This document shows positions 53,960 through 62,692 of a stretch of 64,000 bases of DNA, one piece after another. The stretch is taken from positions 62,001-126,000 of the forward strand of contig CAXXKX010000004.1 in the NCBI GenBank assembly GCA_963676655.2, read 5' to 3'. The DNA comes from G963676655 sp963676655 (lineage in GTDB: Bacteria; Verrucomicrobiota; Lentisphaeria; Victivallales; Victivallaceae). How positions within the stretch are numbered: the first letter of the stretch is position 1; each line of letters opens with the position of its first letter. Made by a program: the position numbers and the translations under genes. The notes beneath the pieces are model-generated. The model did no database searches. It had not been told where the DNA came from and saw only the letters and a list, made by a program, of their open reading frames with translations.

Positions 53960-55474
53960 TCAAAATTTATAATTTTCGGCATCTATGTTTTCTAAGGAAG
54001 AATTATCTTTTCTATTGAGTTCCCGATGGAATTGCATGAAACTTTCCACAAAAGAGAACATACATGGAATTGCCAAAATAATAATTAAGGCACAAAGAAT
54101 TATGATTTGTGTCTGGTGAAATGAATTTTTTCCCAATCCAACATATGAAAAACTCATAAAATAGGTGAATTGGTTGTTCCACAACATATTTTCCTTGTTT
54201 TTAAGACAATAATATATTGGTAAGGCGTTGATGCTGACTGCGAGAAACAGCAGAAAATAAACGAATCTCTGATATTTAGTTCCCGGCAGTTTGATCATAC
54301 TCAGAACTCTGGCGGCCATAAAGTAAAAATATGGAATCAGGAAGAAGATTATGATTTCACTTAATGATGATGGAAGTTTTCCTCGTACATTGTAAATGAT
54401 AACATGAATCCCAAAGATTAGAATCGCAGCTGTTGTCAGTGAGTACATAATGCCATTTACTTCGCCCGGAAAGAAAGGGAAATACAAAAGTCGTCCCAGT
54501 AGATTTTCGGGGATGGAATTGTATCTGCGCTTACTTTTCCTCGTCTGGTCCCGAAAAGAAATAGCACAAAACATTATTATAATAGCGAATATGAAAAATG
54601 AAATGAACCATTCATAAGAAAATAATTCAACGATATTCTTCATCTCACTGCCTAATAGTTCGGGATTTAAAGATAAAATAAACAGACTTATGCCTTGTAT
54701 TAGACAAAGCGCAGTTGCCGTGAGTCGCAATGGAGTCGTTCGGTTCCAGGATGGCGGACATAAAAGAGTGTACGTGGCCGTGTAGAGAAAAACAGCATAT
54801 TTCAGTGCCCATAACAATATAGCGCAATCAAATAGAAGAATGGTTTCCGGAGTTCCCCGGTAGCCCCAGTAACTTATAACTCCGGCGAGAGAACTTGCCA
54901 GGATGGGGCCTGCAATAATGGAGCAGACTAATACTAACCCGGACATCTGTTTGACTTGAAATGAGCCCAGGCACAAGTAAAAAAGCGATAACAAGACCAC
55001 AACCAGTACAAAGATGAAGACTCCTTGAAAAATGACTTGCAGTAATAGGCCTTGAAACATATAGGCCATTGCCATGAACGGGACCATTAAAAAGATGATC
55101 AATCCGACTTCGATAAGCATGGATGTCAGCTTTCCGTTAAGCAACTGAATAGGGGAAAGCCCGCTCATGTTAAACAGTTGCTCTCCAAAAACCTCTCTAT
55201 TATGTCGATAACCGCCCATTGGAATTATGCTGTAACAGCAGCAAAGGCTCATAATTACGAAAAAAGTTATAAACATGGTATTACCGGATATATTTTCCGG
55301 ACGACTTGCTGATGCGATCATAAAAGCGGTAATGGAGACCATTATAAGCAGCAGAACCACCATTCCCCATATTAGTCCGTTAGTGTTGAATGATTGTCTT
55401 AATTCTTTAAGTACAACAGGATTAACATGTTTATCGCAATATCCAGCAAATCTATCATAAGTATTTTTCAGCAT
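53960..55474 (-). CDS. polytopic membrane protein, ABC-2-type permease-like
   Basis: 504 residues with about ten hydrophobic segments. The N-terminus CDKHVNPVVLKELRQSFNTNGLIWGMVVLLL has the NPVxxKELRQ signature common in ABC-2 permeases found beside DUF58/vWA genes. GEQLFNMSGLSPIQLLNGKLTSMLIEVGLIIFLMVPFMAMAYMFQG continues that family pattern. The matching ATPase gene is not upstream; the next gene is a divergently oriented transposase. First gene of the minus-strand set. Confidence 0.75.
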   Translation of the reverse strand: MLKNTYDRFAGYCDKHVNPVVLKELRQSFNTNGLIWGMVVLLLIMVSITAFMIASASRPENISGNTMFITFFVIMSLCCCYSIIPMGGYRHNREVFGEQLFNMSGLSPIQLLNGKLTSMLIEVGLIIFLMVPFMAMAYMFQGLLLQVIFQGVFIFVLVVVLLSLFYLCLGSFQVKQMSGLVLVCSIIAGPILASSLAGVISYWGYRGTPETILLFDCAILLWALKYAVFLYTATYTLLCPPSWNRTTPLRLTATALCLIQGISLFILSLNPELLGSEMKNIVELFSYEWFISFFIFAIIIMFCAISFRDQTRKSKRRYNSIPENLLGRLLYFPFFPGEVNGIMYSLTTAAILIFGIHVIIYNVRGKLPSSLSEIIIFFLIPYFYFMAARVLSMIKLPGTKYQRFVYFLLFLAVSINALPIYYCLKNKENMLWNNQFTYFMSFSYVGLGKNSFHQTQIIILCALIIILAIPCMFSFVESFMQFHRELNRKDNSSLENIDAENYKF

Positions 55475-55592
55475 AACGACATCCCCGGAATTATCTTATA
55501 CAGTTGTAACTAACAATAAAATATCACTCAACTAAAAGGTTTCAAGTTTATATTAAAAATTTTATTTTTTTAAATTACCAGGTTATTTTTAT

Positions 55593-55620
55593 TTGACATT
55601 CGCAAAACCGGCGCTATTGT
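55593..55620 (+). promoter_or_regulatory. sigma-70-type promoter for the RAYT gene
   Basis: TTGACA (55593-55598) and TATTGT (55615-55620) are separated by 16 bp, about 28 bp upstream of the transposase start at 55648. Confidence 0.5.
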
Positions 55621-55647
55621 AACTCAAACACACAAATGGAGGACTAT

Positions 55648-56619
55648 ATGAAACGAATGAAAGTTGCGGATAAAGGGTGCTATTATCACTTGATGAATCG
55701 GGTTTCTGGGTACAAAGGTGATTGGCCTTTTAACAATGTCGATAAGGAATACGGCTTTACATTACTGCAAAATCTCACGGATTATTTCCTGGTCGAGGTT
55801 ATTTCAGCGGCGTGGATGGGCAATCATTTTCACTTGGTGGTCTACGCTCCAGGCAAAAACGAACTGCCGTCTGAGGCTGAAATCGCCTCCCGTCACAACG
55901 CTTATTACAAGTCGATGGAGGGCGATTTCACCTATGCAATGAAGAAAATGCCATACATCGAACCCAAACATAAAAAGCTTTGTCGCGAGGTCGGAGAAAA
56001 AATGATCGACATCAGCTACTTCATGCGAGCTTACCAACAGCGTTTTTCCGTGGTTTTCAACCGGACCTACGACCACATCGGTCGACTCTGGGCCGATCGC
56101 TTCAAAAGCGTCATCCTTGAGGGAGCAGATGCCCTCGAAGCGTGTCTGCAATACGTCGAACTCAACCCGGTCCGGGCCAAATTGACCGAAACCCCAGCCG
56201 ATTACCGATTCACCTCCTGGGGACGCTACTGCGGCAGCGGCAAACATGCATACCACGCCAACTTCATCAAACACTACAAAAAATTGATCGATTATACCGA
56301 TACTTCGAGCTGGAGCGACGAGGATTACTACACTGAATTCAAATGTTCCCTGACCCGGATAATCGCTGCAGAACGCGGCGCGAACGCGGCCGAAATAGCC
56401 GAAGAAGAACAATCAGCGCGCCGCAAAGAATCGATGCCGGTCCGATTCCTGAGGCGAACCCGTCACTTTACCGACGGCGCAATTTTAGGTTCAAAACTAT
56501 TCATTCGTGAAACCGCCCGCAAATTCGATGATTCCGGCCGGGTGGAGAATAAACAATTAAGCCGCGGCCTTGATCCAAAAGGCGCCGCAATATACTGCTT
56601 CCGGAAGTTATTGTTATGA
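55648..56619 (+). CDS. REP-associated tyrosine transposase (RAYT, Y1/HUH type)
   Basis: 323 residues from ATG 55648, which has TGGAGG upstream; a 4-residue extension to 55636 is possible. The HUH motif is GNHFHLVVY, and the catalytic tyrosine is likely in YFMRAYQQRFSVVFNRTYDHIGRLWADRFK, followed by LQYVELNPVRAKL. This is the RAYT/TnpA-REP group, which mobilises palindromic REP sequences. The C-terminal 90 residues form a helix-rich basic domain. I see no flanking inverted repeats or obvious REP pairs next to it. It separates the DUF58/vWA cluster from the folK group. Confidence 0.9.
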   Translation: MKRMKVADKGCYYHLMNRVSGYKGDWPFNNVDKEYGFTLLQNLTDYFLVEVISAAWMGNHFHLVVYAPGKNELPSEAEIASRHNAYYKSMEGDFTYAMKKMPYIEPKHKKLCREVGEKMIDISYFMRAYQQRFSVVFNRTYDHIGRLWADRFKSVILEGADALEACLQYVELNPVRAKLTETPADYRFTSWGRYCGSGKHAYHANFIKHYKKLIDYTDTSSWSDEDYYTEFKCSLTRIIAAERGANAAEIAEEEQSARRKESMPVRFLRRTRHFTDGAILGSKLFIRETARKFDDSGRVENKQLSRGLDPKGAAIYCFRKLLL

Positions 56620-56708
56620 AAAATGCTTATCGACTGGAAAAGATGATAGGTTGAGATTAACTTTGTTTAGAAGTTGATTTTATTAATTGATTCGAAAGAT
56701 GTTTGTCT

Positions 56709-57206
56709 ATGAAGACGGTATTATCATTGGGTGGTAATGTTGGCAATGTTGAGGCTGCAATCAGACATGTGGCTGCGAGCATTCCAAAATTTGGGTTGCG
56801 AGAAGTTGAATTGTCGCCTTTATACGTAACATCTCCGGTTGGATGTGAACCGGGAACGCCTGATTTTATTAATGCGGTAATTATTGGAAATTGGAATGGA
56901 GAAGCAGATTCATTGCTCGAATTGTGCCACCAGTTTGAGTCAGAAGCTGGACGACCTGAAATAAGAGAAAAAAATTCTCCTCGAACTTTAGACATTGATA
57001 TTATTTTGTTCGGAAATGAAACAAGGACGGATAAAAAACTCGTTCTACCGCATCCGGAAGCGACTAAACGCCTCTATGTACTGCAGCCGTTGTGTGACAT
57101 TGAGCCGGATATCGTATTTCCCGATACTAAAATGACAGTTTCTGAGTTATTAAAAAAACTGCTTTCTTCTTTGCCGTTAAACGAGCAGCTTATTAAGCGG
57201 TGCTGA
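56709..57206 (+). CDS. folK: 7,8-dihydro-6-hydroxymethylpterin pyrophosphokinase
   Basis: HPPK transfers pyrophosphate from ATP to the pterin in folate synthesis. 165 residues. SLGGNVGNVEAAIRH at the N-terminus, SPLYVTSPVG, then FINAVIIGNW. FESEAGRPEIREKNSPRTLDIDIILFGNE holds the conserved RTLDiDil aspartates, and LPHPEATKRLYVLQPLCDI completes the substrate site. No folP or folB is adjacent. Start ATG 56709 has only a weak ribosome site; a TTG three codons earlier is possible. Confidence 0.96.
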   Translation: MKTVLSLGGNVGNVEAAIRHVAASIPKFGLREVELSPLYVTSPVGCEPGTPDFINAVIIGNWNGEADSLLELCHQFESEAGRPEIREKNSPRTLDIDIILFGNETRTDKKLVLPHPEATKRLYVLQPLCDIEPDIVFPDTKMTVSELLKKLLSSLPLNEQLIKRC

Positions 57207-57295
57207 GTTCAATTGATGTCTTGAATAACTGCGGTTGAGAGTTATATTAGAATAATGATAACTAATCTGTTGATTAATTTCGAAATGGATAAATA

Positions 57296-58315
57296 ATGTC
57301 CGGAAAATATACATTTCTAAGACCATTGCGGCGCAAACATTCCAGCACAAATGTCAGATTGCTGCTTTGTTTAGGTATTTTGCTGGTAGTGGTGTTTTTG
57401 GGGACCCTCGGCTACAGGTATGGAGAGGATTGGACCTGGCTCGACAGTTTTTATATGACGATTATTACTGTTAGTACTGTGGGTTATGGTGAAACTTTGC
57501 CGCTTTCCCCATCGGGGCGAATCTTTACCATCATTTTGATTATTTTCGGAACAGGGTCGGTGTTGTACGGTATTTCAGGGATTATTGAATATATCGTCCA
57601 GCGTCAGGTACGGATGTTTACAAGCAGAGCATATATAAATAAAATGGTGAAAAAAATGAAGAATCACATTCTGATATGCGGTTACGGTCGCATGGGACGC
57701 AGTTTGGCCAGAGAGTTGATGAGAGACAAAGTTCCAGGTATTGTGATCATTGAAAATGATCCGGAGCAAATCGAACTGGCTGAGTCGAACGGATTTCTGG
57801 TTATCGATGGCGACGCGACAGAGGAGGAGGTGCTGGAAAGGGCGGGGTTGTCAAAAGCGGCATCTCTGGTGGCGGCGCTTTCTAATGACGCAGATAATTT
57901 GTTCCTGGTGGTCACTGCGCGTCAGATGAACTCCAACGTGGATATCATTGTCAGGCTTGAGGACGACGGCAACTCCCGGAAATTTCTCAATGCCGGAGCG
58001 AATCGTGTGGTTTCCCCGTATAACACCGGCGCAAAGCATATTTACACGCTGCTCAGGATGCCCGGAGTGACCGAATTCAGTGAGTTGATTTCCCGCGAAG
58101 GGGATATTAGTTTTGAGTTGTCACAGCTTGAAATCGAAAAGGATAGCAAATTTGTCGGAAAACTGTTGGCGGAATCTAAAATCAGGGAAGAATACGGAGG
58201 AATGGTGATTGCGGTGCGCCATGCCAATGGAAAAGTTTCGTTCAACCCGGCCGGAGATTGTAAATTGAATATTGGAGACCATCTCTACATGGCGGTATTT
58301 ACCAAGCGGACTTAA
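57296..58315 (+). CDS. potassium channel with TrkA-N/TrkA-C (RCK) domains
   Basis: 339 residues. Two membrane helices (about 21-40 and 75-95) flank the pore loop with selectivity filter TVGYGE at 61-66. A cytoplasmic RCK domain follows: a Rossmann-type NAD-binding motif (ILICGYGRMGRSLAREL), VIIENDPEQIELAES, VIDGDATEEEVLERAGLSKA and a TrkA-C domain from about 245 (ELSQLEIEKDSKFVGKLL). This is the MthK/Kch-like architecture of ion- or nucleotide-gated potassium channels. Monocistronic by spacing. Confidence 0.95.
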   Translation: MSGKYTFLRPLRRKHSSTNVRLLLCLGILLVVVFLGTLGYRYGEDWTWLDSFYMTIITVSTVGYGETLPLSPSGRIFTIILIIFGTGSVLYGISGIIEYIVQRQVRMFTSRAYINKMVKKMKNHILICGYGRMGRSLARELMRDKVPGIVIIENDPEQIELAESNGFLVIDGDATEEEVLERAGLSKAASLVAALSNDADNLFLVVTARQMNSNVDIIVRLEDDGNSRKFLNAGANRVVSPYNTGAKHIYTLLRMPGVTEFSELISREGDISFELSQLEIEKDSKFVGKLLAESKIREEYGGMVIAVRHANGKVSFNPAGDCKLNIGDHLYMAVFTKRT

Positions 58316-58406
58316 CTGAATCGGGGTATCTTGTTTTATTTGCAATTGAGCATATCAGGATATATGTTACAAGCGGAAAGAATAATAAAGGATTGCGGGG
58401 ACTGGT

Positions 58407-59834
58407 ATGTCGCAAAAAATGCAAGCTGAACTGGAACAGCAACTTGAAGATGCACGAGCAAGCTTCAATGTGCTTTTTGAGTCGTCGAGAGGCGGTGATG
58501 CCGGCATAATTGTCATGGACAACGCCGCTGATGCGGAATGTTTACGCGATGCGCTGGAAAAAGTTACGCTTGACCTTGCCGAATTGATTGAACGACCTGA
58601 CTCATCCAAACGAATCTATAATCGGATTGACCGCCATCATGACTCGATTGATTGTCTCAATGCTCTGGCCGATATCTGCAATTGTCATGTGATTGACATG
58701 ATTGAGCGCGCGATTTTGGAAGTATTCGAAATGCGCGGGATGTTTACGGATCAGATGGAACTTGAAGAACGTGATTACCTGATTCATCATGCGATCAGGT
58801 TGACCTGCTTGCCTCAACTCATCGGGAAATACATTGGTTTGCTTCGGGACGGGGCCGGGACCGCGGTTCTGGAACGCCTTTCACCGATGGTAGAGAAAAA
58901 ACTGGACAGGGAATCGGTATTCGTACTGAACGATAATGGTGAGATTACGGATGAGACCATGACGATTCTCAGGGCGCGGCTTTCCGAAACTGATCTTTTT
59001 AGCCGGGACCGGGCGTTTCGTTATTTCGACAACACTTTTGTTCCGGCCAAACTTACCTCGATTCGAGACGTTGCTGATTTCTATGGTTACCAGCAGGAAC
59101 GCGCGATATTTGAAGAGCATTTCAGCAACTTCGCTTCAGGCAAAAGTAATCTGCCTTTGCTTATATCGAGTTTGCCCGGGCTTGGGAAAACCCATTTTTC
59201 AATCGCGTTCACCATGGCTCAGGAAAATTTGATTTTGATCTTGCCGGAACCGGAGGATCTAGAGCATTCACTGGAAAGACTTTTCAAGCGTCTGGCGGCC
59301 AAGCGCAGCCGCAAGTTCGTTTTGTTTTTTGACGATGTTGACACCCGGACGGTTGACTGGTATTTCTTTCGGACAAATGTTGGCGGCAGTTATATGCTGC
59401 CTCCGAACGTTAACGTGGTGATCGCGTCGAATTACCGCTTTCCGGCCAATATTTCGAGTCGCGGCCGGGGCGTGACGTTCCCGATGTTTGACGAGATTAC
59501 CTGTCAGGATATGGTGGCTGACTTTCTAAGGGCGATGGGAATGAGTAAGCCTCCGCTGGAGTTGGTGGCGGTAGTGGCCGCTGATTATGTGGCGGAATTC
59601 GGACAGAAACGTTTTGAGGAACTCAGCCCCAGGACGTTGATCCGTTATCTTGAACGTTACCGGCAGAGTGCGGAAAAGCGGCGTAAATCGCTTGAGCTTT
59701 CACGCAAGGAACTTGTTCCGCAGCCGGATGCTCAGGTGTTTTTCAAATTCAACGTGCAGATTATTCGCAATCTTTACGGCGAAGAGGGCGTTGAGGAATT
59801 GAAACAGCGAAAGCTGGATATGGAGATTGACTGA
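58407..59834 (+). CDS. AAA+ ATPase, DUF815-like
   Basis: 475 residues. About 200 helical residues precede a P-loop domain: SIRDVADFYGYQQERAIFEEHFSNFASGKSNLPLLISSLPGLGKTHFS (Walker A near 257-264), FVLFFDDVDTR (Walker B), VNVVIASNYRFP (sensor 1) and SPRTLIRYLERYRQS (sensor 2-like arginine). This matches the DUF815 ATPases, whose function is not established. It lies 91 bp after the potassium channel and directly before mlaE (one base between stop and start), so it is probably coexpressed with the Mla genes. Confidence 0.85.
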   Translation: MSQKMQAELEQQLEDARASFNVLFESSRGGDAGIIVMDNAADAECLRDALEKVTLDLAELIERPDSSKRIYNRIDRHHDSIDCLNALADICNCHVIDMIERAILEVFEMRGMFTDQMELEERDYLIHHAIRLTCLPQLIGKYIGLLRDGAGTAVLERLSPMVEKKLDRESVFVLNDNGEITDETMTILRARLSETDLFSRDRAFRYFDNTFVPAKLTSIRDVADFYGYQQERAIFEEHFSNFASGKSNLPLLISSLPGLGKTHFSIAFTMAQENLILILPEPEDLEHSLERLFKRLAAKRSRKFVLFFDDVDTRTVDWYFFRTNVGGSYMLPPNVNVVIASNYRFPANISSRGRGVTFPMFDEITCQDMVADFLRAMGMSKPPLELVAVVAADYVAEFGQKRFEELSPRTLIRYLERYRQSAEKRRKSLELSRKELVPQPDAQVFFKFNVQIIRNLYGEEGVEELKQRKLDMEID

Positions 59835-59835
59835 G

Positions 59836-60654
59836 ATGCATACCCCGGTTGAAACCTGTAAAAGCACTTGTGAGTCTACCGGTAAAGCGGTTGTAAAATT
59901 TGCTCAGGACACCTTGTTCATGATTGCGTTTATCGGCGAAATGACTAAGGCTCTTGGCGGCGCGGTTATCAGGCCGGACCGGATTCGCTGGCGCGAAACC
60001 AGATACTATATGCAGCTTTGCGGCAGCCAATCGCTGCCGATTGTTTTTTTGTTGTGTTACCTGATGGGGGTTATCATCGGGTTGCAAGCGGCGATCCAGC
60101 TGGAAAAATTCGGCGGTGCGATATTTATTGCCGATCTGATCGGGTTTTCCACTCTGAAAGAGCTTGGCCCGCTGATGGTGGCGATGATTGCCACTGGCCG
60201 GGCAGGGGCGTCGTTTGCCGCTGAGATTGGCAGTATGAAGGCGGCTGAGGAGATTGACGCTATGCAGACAATGGGGTTTGCCCCGCATCGTTTTCTGGTG
60301 GTGCCGAAGTTGCTGGCCTTGCTGATTGTTATTCCACTGCTGGCGGTTTTTGGTGATCTGGCGGGAGTGCTTGGCGGGATGACGGTTGGTAAAGTTTATC
60401 TGGAATTGCCGGTTCAATCCTATGTCAGCCGTTCGCTTGAAGTGCTTTATCCAATGGCGCTTATTGAAGGAATGGTCAAAAGTGTTGTTTACGCTTTTTT
60501 GATCTCCGCGGTCGGGTGTATGCGGGGATTTCAGGCTGACCGTGACGCGCAGGGGGTCGGTCGTTCGACGACTTCCGCGGTTGTCAGCGGGATCTTTCTG
60601 GTGGTTATCGCAAATGTTATTATGACTTTATTATTTACAATATTGAAGGTTTGA
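59836..60654 (+). CDS. mlaE: lipid-transport ABC permease MlaE
   Basis: Inner-membrane permease of the phospholipid trafficking system that maintains outer-membrane asymmetry. 272 residues; about five membrane helices. The MlaE/YrbE signature is visible in LKELGPLMVAMIATGRAGASFAAEIGSMKAAEEIDAMQTMGF and in VPKLLALLIVIPLLAVFGDLAGVLGG. The N-terminal 60 residues are more variable. Start ATG 59836 is preceded by GGAG; the TTG at 59827 would overlap the ATPase gene. Confidence 0.95.
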   Translation: MHTPVETCKSTCESTGKAVVKFAQDTLFMIAFIGEMTKALGGAVIRPDRIRWRETRYYMQLCGSQSLPIVFLLCYLMGVIIGLQAAIQLEKFGGAIFIADLIGFSTLKELGPLMVAMIATGRAGASFAAEIGSMKAAEEIDAMQTMGFAPHRFLVVPKLLALLIVIPLLAVFGDLAGVLGGMTVGKVYLELPVQSYVSRSLEVLYPMALIEGMVKSVVYAFLISAVGCMRGFQADRDAQGVGRSTTSAVVSGIFLVVIANVIMTLLFTILKV

Positions 60655-60657
60655 CCC

Positions 60658-61455
60658 ATGGAAAAAGAATATAAAAAAGTTGTGGAGGTCGAGGATTTGA
60701 CCATTGGGTACGGATCCAACATCATTCAGCATGATTTGAACTTCAGTGTCAGTGAACGCGAAGTATTCGCAATTCTCGGTGGCTCCGGCTGCGGCAAAAG
60801 TACTTTGCTGAAGCATCTGATCGGGTTATATGAGCCGATGTCCGGTGATATTAAAATTTTCGGTGAAAGCATCGTTAAAGCGGATGAGGACCGGCGTCGG
60901 CATATAATGCAGAAGTTCGGGGTTACTTATCAGGGCGGGGCATTGTTCGGGTCATTGACCCTGGCCGAAAATATCGCTCTGCCGCTGGAAGAGTACACTT
61001 CCCTCAGTAAAAGTGAGATAAAAGAAGTAGTGCAGGAAAAGCTCAGTCTGGTAGACCTTGACGGATATGACGATTATCTGCCGTCTGAGATCAGCGGTGG
61101 TATGAATAAACGGGCCGGACTGGCCAGGGCTTTGGCGCTGGACGCCAAACTACTGTTTTTCGATGAACCGTCAGCCGGGCTCGATCCGATTTCATCGGCC
61201 GGGCTTGACCGCCTTATCCTGTCGCTGCGTGACAAGATAGACGCGACAATCATTATTGTTACCCATGAACTGGACAGTATTTTTTCGGTAGCTGACCGGG
61301 TAGTCATGCTGGACAAGGCCACGAAGAGCGTAGTTGCGACCGGGGATCCGGAAACTTTGCGAAAAACAAGTCCGAACTCCTGGGTCAGAGAATTTTTGAA
61401 TCGAACCGGTATGAAACGACCGGAGGCGAATGTTGAGGAGGCTGGTGAAATATGA
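60658..61455 (+). CDS. mlaF: lipid-transport ABC ATP-binding protein MlaF
   Basis: 265 residues. Walker A GGSGCGKST is at 41-49, signature EISGGMNKRAGLARALA near 145, Walker B AKLLFFDEPSAGLDP, and the switch histidine in IVTHELDSIF. The SGGMNKR signature with basic residues is characteristic of MlaF/TTG2A. Starts 3 bases after mlaE and overlaps mlaD by ATGA (61452-61455). Confidence 0.96.
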   Translation: MEKEYKKVVEVEDLTIGYGSNIIQHDLNFSVSEREVFAILGGSGCGKSTLLKHLIGLYEPMSGDIKIFGESIVKADEDRRRHIMQKFGVTYQGGALFGSLTLAENIALPLEEYTSLSKSEIKEVVQEKLSLVDLDGYDDYLPSEISGGMNKRAGLARALALDAKLLFFDEPSAGLDPISSAGLDRLILSLRDKIDATIIIVTHELDSIFSVADRVVMLDKATKSVVATGDPETLRKTSPNSWVREFLNRTGMKRPEANVEEAGEI

Positions 61456-62468
61456 AAATCAATAATTTCCAGATAGGCTTGTTTACGATTGTCGGAATTG
61501 GTCTTTTTGTCGGAGGCTTATTTGTGCTTGGGCTTTACCAGGAATTCATGCCGAAAGGGCATTTTGTTTCGTTGTTCCGGGAGTCGGTGCAAGGATTGAA
61601 TGTCGGATCTCCGGTGAAATTCAAGGGCGTGCCGATAGGCAGTGTATCGGGTATAACCATCCGTGTAAAAGACAGCCTGATCAGGGTTGATATGGAAATT
61701 GATCTGAAAGTGTTTTCCCGTGAGAAACAGATGTCCAGGCATCAAGTTTTGACCGAGTTTTACAGCTATTTTGACAAGCAGACCAAAGAGGGATTACGCT
61801 GCCGGCTACAATATGCCGGGATTACCGGATTGAAATATCTTGAACTGGATTACTATCCGAACCCGGAAAAAGCGCCTTTGATGGATGTCAGGCCGAGACC
61901 GAGTACGGGTGGGGCACAGGCATATATACCTTCTCTGCCATCTGTTTTCAATGATATTCTCGGGTTGATCAATAATTCTCTGGAAAAAATTTCCAAATTG
62001 CCTCTGGCACAGATCAGCACTGATTTGCGTACGACTATCAAAGATGCCAGGGAGCTTATCAACAGTCAGGAATTGAAACGCGGCATGGCCAGTTTTGAAC
62101 GGACCAGCAATAATTTTGAGAAGACCAGCGTTACGATCAATAAGACATTTACTGAAAAACGTCTGCGCGAACTGCTGGATGAAATGAACAATAGTCTGAA
62201 GTCGGTGGAGAAACTGGCTAAAACGACCGAAGTCCAGGTCAAAGGCGCTAAGATGATCGAGACGACAGAGTCGTTCCGCGGTGCTGCCAACTCTGTTTCA
62301 GAAGCCAGGCGTAACCTGACGAATACGCTTCTCAAGCTGGACCAGACTCTTGATTCGTTGACCGAACTGATAAATTACCTGAACGATGATCCCAGCGCGT
62401 TGATTCGCGGCAAGAACCGGCAACGGGTTATCAAAGAATCCAACTCGGATGAAAAATTCGCGGAATAA
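61452..62468 (+). CDS. mlaD: MCE-domain lipid-binding protein MlaD
   Basis: 338 residues. One N-terminal membrane helix (IGLFTIVGIGLFVGGLFVLGLY) is followed by the MCE domain (SLFRESVQGLNVGSPVKFKGVPIGSVSGI...RCRLQYAGITGLKYLELDYYPN). A long helical region (about 175-320) rich in K/E/N/S follows, which may form a barrel-side or tunnel extension, as in PqiB/YebT-like proteins. It is longer than E. coli MlaD (183 residues). No mlaB or mlaC gene is adjacent, so partner components differ or lie elsewhere. Confidence 0.93.
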   Translation: MKINNFQIGLFTIVGIGLFVGGLFVLGLYQEFMPKGHFVSLFRESVQGLNVGSPVKFKGVPIGSVSGITIRVKDSLIRVDMEIDLKVFSREKQMSRHQVLTEFYSYFDKQTKEGLRCRLQYAGITGLKYLELDYYPNPEKAPLMDVRPRPSTGGAQAYIPSLPSVFNDILGLINNSLEKISKLPLAQISTDLRTTIKDARELINSQELKRGMASFERTSNNFEKTSVTINKTFTEKRLRELLDEMNNSLKSVEKLAKTTEVQVKGAKMIETTESFRGAANSVSEARRNLTNTLLKLDQTLDSLTELINYLNDDPSALIRGKNRQRVIKESNSDEKFAE

Positions 62469-62622
62469 CGCCAAAATATAATTTTCATATTTACAGATTT
62501 ACAAATTACACCTCAATGGTCCCAAGCGTCTCAAGCGTCCCATCTTTTGAAAAGCTGGGTTTTGACATTGCTGGCTGTAATGTGTTTATTTCCACTTTCC
62601 TTGAAAAATTTTGATTCCGGTA

Positions 62623-62676
62623 TTGACATATTCGAAAAATGAATTATCTTACTTTGTAAAAGCTCTTAACAAAGTA
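62623..62676 (+). promoter_or_regulatory. promoter and operator of the ROK gene
   Basis: TTGACA (62623-62628) and TATCTT (62645-62650) are 16 bp apart. The inverted repeat TACTTTGT (62650-62657) / ACAAAGTA (62669-62676) starts at the last base of the -10 box. This is the position of an autoregulatory operator for the adjacent NagC-type repressor. The remaining 62469-62622 holds no gene. Confidence 0.65.
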
Positions 62677-62692
62677 TTGATTGGGTTGAAAC

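Noticed and set aside
55804..56412. 202-codon open frame opposite the RAYT gene
   Set aside because: Antisense shadow of a gene with clear HUH and tyrosine motifs.
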